Positions 1 to 11,249 of a DNA stretch of 64,000 nt are shown piece after piece. Made by a program: the position numbers and the translations under genes. A model generated the notes under the pieces. It was not told the origin of the DNA. It worked only from the letters and a program-made list of their open reading frames with translations, and did no database searches. Where the stretch lies: positions 116,060,267 to 116,124,266 of the forward strand of contig OY282605.1 of assembly GCA_958298945.1 (NCBI GenBank), in the 5' to 3' direction. Numbering within the stretch: the first letter of the stretch is position 1; each line of letters opens with the position of its first letter. This stretch comes from Atherix ibis (lineage: Eukaryota; Arthropoda; Insecta; Diptera; Athericidae).

Positions 1-540
1 TTGGTGAATCCGCAATCAGCCTATGGGAAACATTCCTAATGGAGAGTGGCATTAAGGATTCTAGGGTAGCCGAGAAGTGGTGAAATGCCAATAAACAGCA
101 ATTCTCGCTCAGGGATCCTTCAATATCAAAACTGATGATAATGTGAAATGAGTGAGGGCTACTATGAGGCAAGATCTTTGATTAAAATTTTAGCTCAAGT
201 GAGTCCTTAAACAGATCAGAATAAGGGTTTTTCGAATTAGATTGGACATTGCAGACTTGAAAGCTCTATCATGACAACGCCATCTGTCGCACAGTTATTT
301 TCAGCAACGAAGTCTTATCTGAAATGTTATTCCTGTGATTACCTTGCCCCGCATCGAATATAAGCTGGTGTAAATTTATTTTCTTCTACAAAATCAGAAA
401 CCTCTTGAAAGATCATACCATGATACTGTTGATAACATCCAAAGGAGTGCAATCTAGAATTCAAGGATTTAAGTAAGACTTAAACCTCTTTGAGAATTTA
501 TAGAGTATTTTTTAAAAATACAGTTGCAACGAAATAATAT
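1..540 (+). pseudogene. mar-E mariner transposase remnant (C-terminal part)
   Basis: A decayed DDE stretch is readable only in broken frames. Around 268-300 the sequence reads as a degenerate YHDNA...CRT block, which matches the HHDNAPAHT motif carrying the second catalytic Asp of mariner transposases. Around 340-360 LAP follows, a relic of the SPDLAPCD block. The stretch at 400-450 resembles the family's C-terminal segment, and a similar segment occurs at 22620-22780. No start, TIR or open frame survives, and the left side runs off the window. It could belong to another DD34D mariner family. Confidence 0.4.
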
Positions 541-758
541 GTTTTTATACAACTACCTTAAACAACTTCTTTATTTTGTTTTTTTTTCAAAGAGTTACAG
601 AAAAACTTCTTAACATATTGTATTGTATATAATTAAATATTATTATATACTTGATTTTTATATATAAATTTATTTTAGCTAGTTTTTAAAATATTCAAAA
701 AAAATCAAATTTCAAATTTAGTTTTTAGCATTACCATTATTTTGTCCGTCAAATTTAT

Positions 759-1780
759 AAAGGGTGATTTTTAAGGTGTTTGCTTTTCAAATTTCCAAAA
801 AAAAAAAACACAAATATTACAAAAGTGTTTTTATTTGAATCGATAAATCAATCCTTGCCATTTAAATTTTAAAGATTATTTCATATAAATGTTGGACACG
901 ACTATGTTTTATGTGGTCCATGCGAGAGGTCAAATTTTGAACCAATTTTTCGAGCATCTCGACCATATTATCTTCCAAGACTGCAAGTGACGCTGGTTTA
1001 TTGGGAAAGACGAGTGACTTCACGTAGCTCCATAAAAAATAGTCTAGAGGTCCGAAACGTGAGATAAATTGGTCACCAAACTCATCTCTCAATATATGCA
1101 GTGTTTCACATGCTGTGTGGCATCTAGTGTCTTTTTTTTGAAACCACATGTCGACCAGATGCAGTTCTTGCAGATGCAGTCGAAATCATCGTGAAAACAG
1201 TTCATTTTGCTGGGTGCAAAGGCAGTATTTGTTTTGCCTGTAGTTGTTCATCAGACCAAATGCGAAAATTATGCTTATTCACATACTCATTCAATCAGAT
1301 ATGAGCTTCGTTGCTGAACGCAATTTTTGGGTAAAACAAAAGAATTTTCCAGAAGTTGCTCTTAGGTCCACTCACTGAAAATTCGACGCTTTCGGCTTCA
1401 GTTCTTGCACGATCTATATTTGATACCTTTTAATACCAACATCCTAGTGCAAAATCTTCGACATAGTCGAGTAACACCATCCCAATTGCTGAGAACGGCG
1501 ACGGATGGACAAATCGCGATCTTCAACAACACTGGACGCTACGGCAGCAATAGTTTCCTTTTTACACACTCAGTTTGGATGTTTGATGTCCAATAGCATA
1601 AAATTAGTGCGAAATTTTATCACTAGGCTTAAATTCCTTGCTCAGTAGGTCGATTATGACAACCATAAAATGGTCGAAATGCGTGAACCACATTTTTTGT
1701 AAATTTAATTTTTTGTAAGTGTTGTTGTAAGTGTTGTTCGGGTATAAGTCTCTTCATGACCAAATGACAATTCTAATTGA
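759..1780 (-). pseudogene. mar-H, degenerate DD41D mariner-like element
   Basis: The left end AGGGTGATTTTTAAGG directly follows a TA and looks like a TIR; the opposite TIR was not found. On the minus strand, 1149-862 encodes QKKDTRCHTA followed by a truncated segment ending in LDYFLW and a C-terminal EIIFKI. This is the region from the second to the third catalytic Asp, with about 12 residues between them lost. Further upstream (about 1310-1200) an FSNEAH block replaces the family's FSDEAHF, so the first catalytic Asp is Asn. HTH-like remnants lie near 1440-1530. Full-length relatives have 41 residues between the last two acidic residues. The copy is old and inactive. Confidence 0.6.
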
Positions 1781-2660
1781 GCATTTTTGATTTTGACACA
1801 TATCACATGATCTGTCAAAAATAAAAATATGAAAAACCAAATAGCAAAAAATTACCATAAAAATGTCTAAAATATGAAAATCATAATAGAAAGTCTCTGT
1901 TAAATAAACTTATCCATATACAAGTACAAATTGTGATTTTGATATAATTTGTTATTACTGAGTAATTTTTATAAATATTACAATACTTATTTAATAACCC
2001 TTACTATGTATTTTGTCATACTTAAAGTAGTAATTTTACTTAATAAAATTGTATGTTATGCATTTTATTTCTCTTATAAACGGACAAGTAAATTATATCT
2101 TAAGTAAAATTATTTGCCAAAATATGAAAAACTAAAACTGCATTCATAAATTTAGTATAATTTTCTTAACAAATTATATACGCTTACTAATAAAATTTAA
2201 TATTCTTTGATAAGTTTCAATTTACTGAGTGACATTTTCTATCTTGACTTTAAAATTGAAATTCTTACTTGTTTAAACCTTTGAAAAATATAAATAAATT
2301 TTAACGATATGTATTTTTAATGCAAAAGTTATCAAAGATAGAGAATATTATGCTTATAGTTTTTGGTTAATAAAATTTTTCAAATTATTACAGCATATTT
2401 TTCGTGTGTATTATATAATAAAATTAAATTTTTTTTTAATAACGACTAAAGGTGGCCAACGTATAGTTTTAGAAAATTCTGAGGGCAATTTACTATAATA
2501 TAAATTTTCACAACGCATTTATAATAATTATTGTTATTAAGGTACATAAAATTTAAATTTATTTTTATTTAAATTTTGATGTATACATTATTAATAATGT
2601 GAGTGAGTTTGGACTATGACTACAGACATGAAATCCTATCAGAATACCTTCCCCTAAGAG
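1781..2660. other. AT-rich spacer
   Basis: Long A/T runs with no coding signal, TIR pair or tandem repeat that I can support. Confidence 0.5.
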
Positions 2661-2675
2661 TACTGCCCTGTAGGG

Positions 2676-2960
2676 TTGCTTTTTAACGATCCTCAAATAT
2701 GGTATATTAAAAATCATCTAAAATCATATGGCGTATTTTTGTTAGTGGAATTTATTATTTTTATTCCCATGAATATATTGAATTTAGGTAAGATTAGTAG
2801 ACACGTAATCCATAGTAGGAATGATATTTTACCGGAAAATTTCATAGATAAAATGCACGAGTGCAACGTTATGAATGCTTAACATGCTCGTAGTACGACT
2901 AGTGGGAATTATATGGTTATGACATTGTTTCAAATTGTAGAAATTGCATTTGCACTATAA
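2676..2960 (+). pseudogene. Possible P-element/THAP9-like transposase fragment
   Basis: A 68-residue open stretch continues past a stop. It contains DPQIWYIKNHLKSYG and, about 45 residues later, LPENFIDKM. The spacing and pattern recall the DPPHLIKNIRNNL and HI-x-P-x-NF-x-KM-x-V blocks of P-superfamily (THAP9-like) transposases. The key His is not conserved, and a stop follows at 2880. The assignment rests on pattern resemblance only. A stronger relative lies at 52676-53216. It could be a chance open frame. Confidence 0.25.
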
Positions 2961-3610
2961 TTTGTATATTCAACTTGGATATAATAAATATTACGATAAC
3001 CATCGTAAAATTATCTGATTACGGCTCGGTTGTTTGTTTTCATCAAATTATTTGATGGATTGCATTTGGTTTTGTCAATTTGCTTACTAGAAGATGTACA
3101 CAATTCGATTGATCTAAGAAATGCACTCATACGTTTTTCATTTATTGCAATCAAAAATTATATCTCAAAAGATTACATAGTATACGCTATCAAATATTAG
3201 TTAGAGTATTAATATTAATTATGTTTTTTCTATGATATCGATTTTCTGATTACGAAAATTTCATTTAGTTTATCAATTTATCCTCTTAGGTAATAATTGA
3301 ATATTATTATTATGATTATTAATATATTTTTTTTCTTCTGTAAAAATATCAATTTAAAAAAAAATTTGTCTTTAATTTTTTTTTATTCTTTACTTTATAA
3401 ACAGAGTAAAATTGATTTTAATCAAAAAATATTAATTTTATAATTTTTCATTAGTATAATCAAATTAGAATAATTAATTTGTGAAATAAACAATCAATTT
3501 TAAAAAATTTTGAAAATTGAATAAATAAAAATTAGCACAATAACAAATTATGTATGTAGTTTGGGAAATATTATGGCTATCTTGACATTTTTTGGGTTTA
3601 ATTAAAGTCA
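2961..3610. other. AT-rich spacer
   Basis: I see no gene, TIR or ordered repeat in this stretch, only homopolymer-rich sequence. Confidence 0.5.
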
Positions 3611-3614
3611 CTAA

Positions 3615-5060
3615 AGATTTATCAAATTTGTGTTTTAAAAGTAAAGTTAAATAAAATACACTTTAAATTCAGATTTACATAAAATTTATATTTCATTATA
3701 TTACTTAAATCTTCTTATTATTTATAAAAAAAAAATCATTCAAATGGGTGCCTGAAGACTTCTTACAGGACTCGATCCTTTTGAAATAATTTTTTAGACT
3801 TTTTTCGCATATTTTGGGCTATAATTGGGCTATTACTCGATGGATGTTGGTTTTTAATTTAAAAAAAGTTTTACAATAAAAAGTTCAACGGTGGAAATCG
3901 CATTATTTTGAAAGCTTATTTATATAATCAAATCGCGAAATTATGCATGCTGAGAACTTTTTGAGCAACAAAGCCAAAATTTGCCATGTTGTGTGGCATC
4001 ATTTTATTAAAACCCAACAAAATTGCCCTGAAGGTGTAATTGGCCCATACTTTTTCAGTTGCAATGACAACTTCAGACCAAAATGTACATTAAGTAATCA
4101 CTTTTAGGGAATACAATGGTTTTTCCACATTCATTTGTGGGTTTTAAGAGCCCTATACGAGGTCTGTTCAAAAAGAATCGAGAATTTTGTCGTAATTTCC
4201 GCGGGTTACGTATATTTGATTTTCGATTTTTTGTGGCGTTATGTTGGTATTCATGCCTCTCAGTTATGCCGACAAGTTCGGCCATTTTGAATTTTCAGTT
4301 AATTTTTGACAGCTGCTTTACTTGCACGTGTTTTGGATCGTCTTCGATTTCTGCTCAATTTCGACCAAAAACAGCATTGCATTAACATTGCTAAGGAGGT
4401 GTTGGACTCTGTCCACGACGACCCAAATTTGCTCCACAGGTCATAACTCGTGACGAATCATGGGTTTATGGTTATGACGTCAAGTTCGGTCGAACGTGAA
4501 GGTTTTGCTTACAGTTTTCTTCGATTGCAGGGGCGTGGTGCATCATGAGTTCTTGCCACAGGGTAGAATGGTCAATAAGGAATATTACCTGCAAGTTATG
4601 TGCAAGTTGCGCGAAGCAATCCGCCAGAAACACCCGGATTTGTGAAAGAACAACAATTGGCTTTTGCCATTTTTGGCCAACAGAAACATACTAATAATGC
4701 CGAAGCAACCGTGTTCCCCAGATCTGGCCCCCCTGTAACTTTTTCTTGTTCCGAAAACTGAAGAGATAAAGACGGCATCGACGGAGGAGTTGAACAAGAT
4801 TACAAAAAATGATTTTTTGGAGTTCTTCGAGGATTAGAAAAAACCTTGGCACAAGTATATAATATCTGGTGGGGATAACTTTGAAGGGGACAAAATAGAT
4901 ATTCATGAATAATTAAATAATTTTTGAAAAAAACACAAAATTCGAAATACTTTTTGAACAGACCTCGTGTAGGGAATTTTGCTTATTGATGTATCCACCG
5001 AGCCAGAATTATAACGAACATAATCTTCCTTTAGAGAGCAAATTGTTTGGTGGTTGAACA
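3615..5060 (-). mobile_element. mar-R copy a (DD41D type), split by mar-A
   Basis: The left end shares a terminal segment (an ATCAAATTTG-like start, then AAGTAAAGTTAAATAAAATACACTTT in pieces) with copies at 7061, 18060, 26143 and 36255. From 3745 it shows the family's minus-strand C-terminal block, including the ACTCGATCCTTTTGA motif. The sequence then breaks at a TA at 4156 for a mar-A insertion and resumes at about 4970 with family sequence (GGGAATTTTGCTTATTGATG). The coding sequence is fully decayed. The nesting shows mar-R is older here than mar-A. Confidence 0.55.
4158..4967 (+). mobile_element. mar-A copy 1, non-autonomous deletion derivative
   Basis: TIRs begin CGAGGTCTGTTCAAAAAG and end with the complement (TTTTTGAACAGACCTCG), flanked by TA. 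The element is about 810 bp, against 1270 bp for the longest copy at 36564. The DNA encoding the N-terminal HTH region is missing: sequence jumps from CGTCTTCGATTTCTGC to TCAATTTCGACCAAAA. A second deletion joins WLLP to FLA, removing the HHDNAPAHT motif with the second catalytic Asp. TRDESWVYGYD (first Asp) survives near 4450. Both deletions recur in the copy at 57945-58825. It inserted into mar-R copy a. Confidence 0.8.
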
Positions 5061-6950
5061 ATCTATAATATTTATTTACTATTTAATTATAATGAAAAAA
5101 TAAAAACTTAATAAATATTACTTTAAATGATATAAATGTTTGATAGCTATCATCGGGGTTATAATTTCCGAACCACAAAATTAATAATATGCTAGATTTT
5201 TGAAAAACATTACAAAATTCAGCACTTTCGGATCTATTATTAGACTAAAAATCTGGTCATTATAAAATTTTATAAAATTCTTTATTATTTGCAAAAAACA
5301 AAAATACAGAAAAATTAACAACGCAAAAGCTAGAAAATTTTCAAAAACAGTCAGTCCAAATTGCCTTACCCCAGTCCAACTTGTAACTAATTGTTGCAAG
5401 ACGTATAATGTGTTAACCTTGGACTTGATCATATTGTAATTTACTTATTTATTTCAAAATATACCATTTTATTTCCTATATATTTTATTAATAAAAAAAT
5501 ATATAAATGAAAATAAGTAAATTGTAATTTTTATTTAATTTTAGCATTTCTGCACAGTTAATTACACATCAAGTAGCAAATTCCTTCCAATCACCAAAAC
5601 AGTAAATGATTTTTTTTTTGAACGATTCCGCACAATTAATTTTCCGCATATAAAAATATGTATAATTATATAAAAAATAACGCATCATCTAATTTTATAT
5701 GTACGTATTGGAAAAACATAATCGATCGATCATATAACAAAAGGTTTCATCCTCTTTCAATCAGATTTAATGTGTGAACTTGCCTGCTTTTCAGAATGGA
5801 TTTTATGCTCTTCAATTTATAAAATTAGCACCTGCAGGCAAAAAAACATAAATCTTCTTCTATGATTACTAAAACTAAATATTTCTTGTATAATTTTAAA
5901 AGAGTTTAGTTTTATTAATATTTTGTGGAATGACTTTTTACTATAAATGAAATTCCGATGCATTTTGTAGAGTTTTAATTGGCGGATAACAATTGAATAT
6001 TAGGCAATTGGTATAATGAAGAATGAATTTATTCAAAAAAATCTTATGTGCTCATATTGTACTGATTCTTAAGGTATTATGCAAATCGTGCATTGAATTC
6101 AATGAATTCGAGAAATAAAAAGAAGGTTGTTTTTAACTAATAATTTAGAGCACCAACTAGGTAATGTGTGTACGTGTATATATAAATTGGAATTGGAACT
6201 GCATATTCGATCTTTGTGAATGTGCATCTTTAGATTTGTTAGCAACTGTTTCGGAATAGATAAAAGTACTTTGTTTATATGGCGATATGATCACACGAGT
6301 TTATTTTAATGAAGTTTAATAATCCATAGTAAGTCTATTTTCATTCGGAATTGTCGATGGGCAATCTTCGTACTGAATGGCGCAGAATTTGCATTTGATG
6401 AATCAACCTGAGTATATATCGGCGTACACGTACGAGTATGTCTTCCATGGGAATTAAATAGTTCACCGCAAGTTGTAAGAAAAAACCATGCCCCTGATCT
6501 GAACGAACCTCACATTCTATGACAATGTGGTGATTTTTCTTATCGATTTATGTTCGGGAAAAATTTTCTTGAGTTTTTTACTTCCACCACTCTTCAAGTT
6601 TTAAATAAAATTCCAACCTTTTCTTAGCTTTTATTGAAGACGTTTTACTTGCTTCTTGTTTCAAATATGTTATAAATGTTTGAAATAATTGTGTATTATT
6701 TTAAATTATTTAATGTATTTGTCTACAAGTTCATCTCGAAATTAAAACCGAATAATATAAAATATTTTCCCAAATCAAGTAAAAGAAGAAATTTATTTTT
6801 AAATTAAAATAAATTTGATAAATTTTCAAATCTATGATAAGGACATAAATTAATTTGTGTGTTAAAAGCACTTAGGTTCTATTGTACATACAGTTCTATG
6901 CAAAATATGTGGAACTGATGATGCCAACTTGTTCTTCTATATTTTTAATA
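5061..6950. other. AT-rich spacer
   Basis: Apart from A/T tracts I see nothing supportable. Short open frames lack recognisable motifs. Confidence 0.5.
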
Positions 6951-6953
6951 TAT

Positions 6954-7006
6954 TAAAAAGGATTTAAAATATTATATAAATAATATAATATTTTAAATCC
7001 TTTTTA
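6954..7006. repeat. Perfect palindrome, 24-bp arms, 5-nt loop
   Basis: Left arm 6954-6977 is the exact reverse complement of 6983-7006, separated by AAATA. The core is GGATTTAAAATATTATAT. It lies just left of mar-R copy b. It belongs to a set of near-perfect short-loop fold-backs in this window. Confidence 0.9.
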
Positions 7007-7011
7007 TTGCC

Positions 7012-7052
7012 TTATATGAATTAGTATTTTATTTAAGTCCTAATTCATATAA
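7012..7052. repeat. Inverted repeat, 13-bp arms, 15-nt loop
   Basis: TTATATGAATTAG (7012-7024) pairs exactly with CTAATTCATATAA (7040-7052). It adjoins the palindrome at 6954-7006 and the left end of mar-R copy b. Confidence 0.75.
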
Positions 7053-7060
7053 AACACTAA

Positions 7061-7870
7061 TAGGGTTATCTAATTATTTTTCGGAAAGTAAAATTTACTA
7101 AAATATATTTAATATTCAAATTTTTATAAGATTTTTATTTAATCACAAAACTTCTTTCAAGAACCGATCGTTTTAAAGTAGTTTTTGATGACTTTTTTCG
7201 TACCCGATCGTTTGAAGTAGTTTTTGATGACATCTGCAAATTCGGTCATTATTTGAGGAATGTATGTTTCAATTCCCGATTTTACGCATGCTGGGAATTT
7301 TTTTTGCAATAAAGCCAAAATTTGTCATGTTTAGTAGCTTTTGACACCGTTTTGTTAAAATCAAATTAGGTTCAGAATAGAACAATTAAGTTCAGGTCCA
7401 AAAAAGTAGGTAATCATATGGCCACAGCGTTTTCATTTGCAAATAAATACATACCAATAACACCTTCAGATCAAAATGCATACGGGAGAGCCAGTTTTTA
7501 TGGATCCAATGGCTTCTCCTATATACCGCATTCTTGCCTATTAATGAATACCACATTCATATATCCAACGAGCAAAAAATGAGCCTCATCGCTAATGAAT
7601 ATAAACTCCTCTTAAAATGTGAAATGCGGCTACATAAGAATTATCACTTTTGTTGAAACTTTAGGTCTGGGGACTGTGATAACCTAATCAAAAAATAATT
7701 TTTTGTTGTTGTTGTAAGGCCTCTTAGACAAGAGCAAGAGGCCATTATGTAGCGCCACGACCATGAGGTCATTTGGCGATTTCAGACAATAATTTTTTGA
7801 TCTCAGAGCTAAGTGTTTACCAACTTCTTGGTTGTCGCCTTTCAAATTAGCTGCACTTTTCATGTCTCAT
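7061..7870 (-). mobile_element. mar-R copy b (DD41D type), holding a SINE-like insert
   Basis: The left end GGGTTATCTAATTATTTTTC and the following AAGTAAAATTTACTAAAATA match the termini of other mar-R copies. The C-terminal block with CCGATCGTTTTAAAGTAG follows at 7165. At 7590-7660 the minus strand reads a decayed FHILRG joined to the region normally encoding FSDEAHF. That is close to the internal join seen in copies d and h. The coding sequence is dead. A retroposon-like insert occupies 7706-7787. Confidence 0.5.
7706..7787 (-). mobile_element. SINE-like insert with 12-bp target duplication
   Basis: An 82-bp insert is bounded by the exact direct repeat AATAATTTTTTG (7694-7705 and 7788-7799), a target duplication of the size typical of LINE-driven retroposition. 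Read on the minus strand it contains CGCCAAATGACCTCATGG, then TCGTGGCGCTACATAATGG, and ends in a (CAA)n tail. Related bodies occur at 29750-29818 and 44469-44504. I cannot see clear RNA polymerase III A and B boxes, so the RNA origin is unknown. Confidence 0.55.
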
Positions 7871-9600
7871 AAGCAAGCATGCCTGTTTGCAGTCATTGGA
7901 TATAATTATACCTTCTATACAATTAGTTGGACCAATACCTTGTCCAGAGAACCAACTCCAAAATTTTGCTTTCCATACAATCCACAAAAATTAAATTTCA
8001 ACTCATTATAAAAATAGAAAGAGGTTTCCGTTATCTGTAAGTGTCAGTTCCAGTAACTAATAGTGACAACTAATCGGTCTTTCAGATATTTTATTTTAGA
8101 AACAAATTGTTTTTTCGATGGCTTAAAGCTTTGTAGTCCAGTTTTTAGATACTATACGTTCGCTCCTTATAACACGATAAGTAATTAATTTTGGAAATGA
8201 ATTCTTATTAGAATATTTCTTGTTAAAGTATTTTCCTATTGTAATTAATGTCATTACTGTATTTATTTTTAACCATTTTTATAAAGAAATTAGACTACTT
8301 TTCAATAAACCTTGGAGAAAAGACCACTATGATTAATGAGCCTCAAAAAAAAAGAATTTCACTGGCAATCGAATTCAGTGAATTTTATCTCTAATTACAT
8401 ATAGTTTATAAATAATGAGGTTTTTCAAAGAAACTAGATCAAAAATAAATATTTTCCTTCAGTAACAAAATAAATTTAGTTATATTAAAATATGTATTAT
8501 TTGTTTATATATATTATAAATTTTAATTAAAACAGTTTGATTCTGTAAATGATTATTAATTAAAAGAATTTAATTTTATTATTTATTATTAAGCAAAGAA
8601 AAATTATTGTTTAAATGTTGGGGTAAAATTATAAATTTGAAGTTAATCTTATATTGTAATTTCATATGTACACATATATACTTAAAAAGTAATGTTAAAT
8701 CTCAAAAATGCATATAAATTAGTGTGTCATGATAATAAATCTGAACAAAATATTCTTATCGATATAATAAAGTCGACTGTAGTAATAATTCGTAATTTAT
8801 TAATTATGGAAAGGTACCATGTCGTCATTTGATAATTTGTTGAAATACGTGACTAAAGATTTATGTGAGTATTATTTAAGAGCACTTTGATTTAATAAAA
8901 ATAGCAACAAAAATAATTGGTGGAGACATAGTGAAAGGAAATATACCAAGATGAAGATTTTGAAAATAAATAATAAATAGTTGATATTTGCATAAATTAC
9001 TAAAAATAATGAACTCGTAATTATAGGCTGAAAAGTACATACTAGAAGAAGTTATTTGCTTATTACATTTACTACAGATCTTCTCAAGTGACAAGAAATG
9101 GATTTGAAGAGATTTTAATCAAAATTACATTCTATAAGTTTTTGTATCTTATTTGTTATTAGAGGTTTTCTATTCAAATAAAATTTATTATGTAATAGTT
9201 AGTTAAAATATATAAAATATTGAATAATAGGTTTAGTTTATTTAAATTAGAATTAATTAAATTATATTTCTAAAGAAAAAAAATTATTTTCATTAATTTT
9301 TTTTTATTAAATAAAACTCATTTTTAATAAAACAGTTTTATTTATTTTATAGTTTGGAAAGCACAAATCTGTTAAAAGAGAATTTTTAAATATATATACT
9401 ATTTAAGAAAATAAATTCACTATTGAAAACATATAAGATACGCTGATTAGGTGCTGGAATAAAAGGATCTCGATACTGATTTTTCAAATAAATTTTTTAA
9501 GGGCAATGAGACTCATCTTTTGCTTTCAAGAAACATCAATAATTGCTATATGGTATATAGGACTCTAAAAATCTAAAAAAACAACTTTGAAAATGTCATT
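7871..9600. other. AT-rich spacer
   Basis: I see no recognisable gene or TIR pair. The minus-strand open frame at 9094-8876 has two CxxC-like cysteines near its start but matches nothing I know, and it looks like chance. Confidence 0.45.
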
Positions 9601-9669
9601 GTTTTGTTTAAATCATATATGATCAGATAAAAAAGAATTTTATCTGATCATATATGATTTAAACAAAAC
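9601..9669. repeat. Perfect palindrome, 32-bp arms, 5-nt loop
   Basis: Left arm 9601-9632 (beginning GTTTTGTTTAAATCATATAT) is the exact reverse complement of 9638-9669, with the loop AAGAA. The right arm runs straight into mar-R copy c (GGTGCCACAATTC), so the fold-back sits at or in a mariner remnant. Confidence 0.93.
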
Positions 9670-10060
9670 GGTGCCACAATTCACTCAACATGACTTAACC
9701 AAAAAGTTCTCAGGACGCGTAATTTCAAGATTTGGTAATGGTGTTGTACTTTTTCTTATAGAATTATGTAAAATATTATATTTGCGCAAATAGTTTTCAA
9801 ACTTTAGAATATTTAAAAATCAATATTTATTAGGTAATGGCCGAGTAATAACCCAAAATATGAGAAAAAGTTATCAAAAATTATCTCAAAAAAATCGCGT
9901 CTTCCAAGAAGTTTTGTGGTAATTAATTGAATATTATTATATTTAATATAAAATGGCAAAATTTATTTAATATTAAAAAATATAAATTGTATTAAAAACT
10001 AAATTTGAAATGAGTATTACTTTATTTTACTTTCTAAAGCATTACTTGGATAACTCTTTA
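9670..10060 (+). mobile_element. mar-R copy c fragment
   Basis: This is the reverse-oriented relative of the other mar-R copies. It contains GACGCGTAATTTCAAGA, the GGCCGAGTAATAACCC block, and a terminal TTGGATAACTCTTTAAT matching the family end. It has no open frame. It starts abruptly at the palindrome. Confidence 0.5.
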
Positions 10061-10289
10061 ATAACATGGGAATTCTTTTTTTTAAAAAGAAAATTGAACT
10101 TAATTATAATATTAATGTATGCATTATAATCTCCAAGCTACAGGATATTTTTTAAAAACTCTTTATAGTCTTTCAAAAAAGGAAAGGGAGCAGAATCCAA
10201 TTACGCCACCCACAATCTTTTTTTCATAACAGGAACCAAGAAATCATCTCCTTCATTTATCACCTTTAGGTTGGCATCACTGTGATATG

Positions 10290-11110
10290 ATTTCTTTTAA
10301 AAAAAAATACACTAATTATTAAGGAAATTCAAATGTTTTCTATTTAATTTAAAGTACAATCGATACAATTAAGTTTTGAATTAAACGTCATTCAAATGGC
10401 CTCCACGACTTCTTTTGCAGGAACGAATTCGATAAACCAAATTTTGTAGCACTTTTCACACTAAATCAAGTTGTACGTCATGAATAGCACGTTCAATATT
10501 GACTACTAACGCTTGAAGAGAGTCTGGTTTATCGCTAAAGACATATGACTTCAAATAACCCCACAAGAAATAGTCGAATGGTGTTAAATCACAACTTCTT
10601 GGAGGCCATTCAATGTCACAATTTCTTGAAATAATCGAATCTCCAAACTTTTCTCGCAATAATTCGGTTGTTACACGTGCTGTGTGGCACGTAGCCCCAT
10701 CTTGTTGGAACCAGATGTTGTCAAGATCAACTTCTTCCAATTTCGTCCATAGAAAGTGGGTTATCATCGATATATACCACTCTCCATTGACAGTAACGTT
10801 GTTACCAGCTTCATTTCGAAAGAAGTACGGACCGATGATTCCACCAGACCAAAAACCACACCATACTGTCAATTTAGGTGAATGTAATGGGTGTTCATAA
10901 ATAACTTGTGGATTTTCTTCACACCAGAATCGACAGTCTTGTTTATTTACCGCACCACTCAGATGAAAGTGAGCCTCATCGGAGAAGATGATGAGCGCAC
11001 GAAAAGTTGCAATTGGAGAACGATTATTCTGATAATAAATTTGAATAATTTGTAAAGGTTGTTTTTGCGTATCACTCTCCATGATAAAATTATAAACATA
11101 ACTGAATACA
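10290..11110 (-). mobile_element. mar-R copy d, best-preserved DD41D copy
   Basis: The 3' non-coding part (10380-10455) has the family's TCAAATGGCCTCCACGACTT block. The coding part is described at 10456-11133. TIRs are not clear. The HTH region is missing, so the element is a deletion derivative. Confidence 0.6.
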
Positions 11111-11133
11111 ATGAAGAAAAAAAGACAGATCAT
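10456..11133 (-). pseudogene. DD41D mariner-like transposase, HTH deleted
   Basis: A 225-codon open frame holds an almost complete catalytic domain: FSDEAHF (first Asp), then FQQDGATCHTA (second), then LTPFDYFLWG (third). Exactly 41 residues lie between the second and third Asp, which places it in the DD41D (rosa-like) mariner group. The N-terminal part QIYYQNNRSPIATFRAL looks like the start of the family's DNA-binding domain. It is joined directly to IIFSDEAHF, so about half the DNA-binding region is gone. The first 18 or so residues are probably not coding: a Met at the MESDTQ position (about 11082) is a better start. It could not bind TIRs but may retain the catalytic fold. Confidence 0.75.
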
Positions 11134-11249
11134 GACATATTACAAATGGCCGAAACGTCACTTAGAAATCATATCACTCTTATTGGAAAACCCTATATAA
11201 TGACACGGAATATTCATTTAATATTTGATATACTAAAGATATAACATTT

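Noticed and set aside
4073..4285. Open frames of the MAELVGI type opposite mar-A 5' regions (also near 15064, 34234 and 58602)
   Set aside because: They are antisense or untranslated-region shadows of mar-A. They recur because the element recurs.
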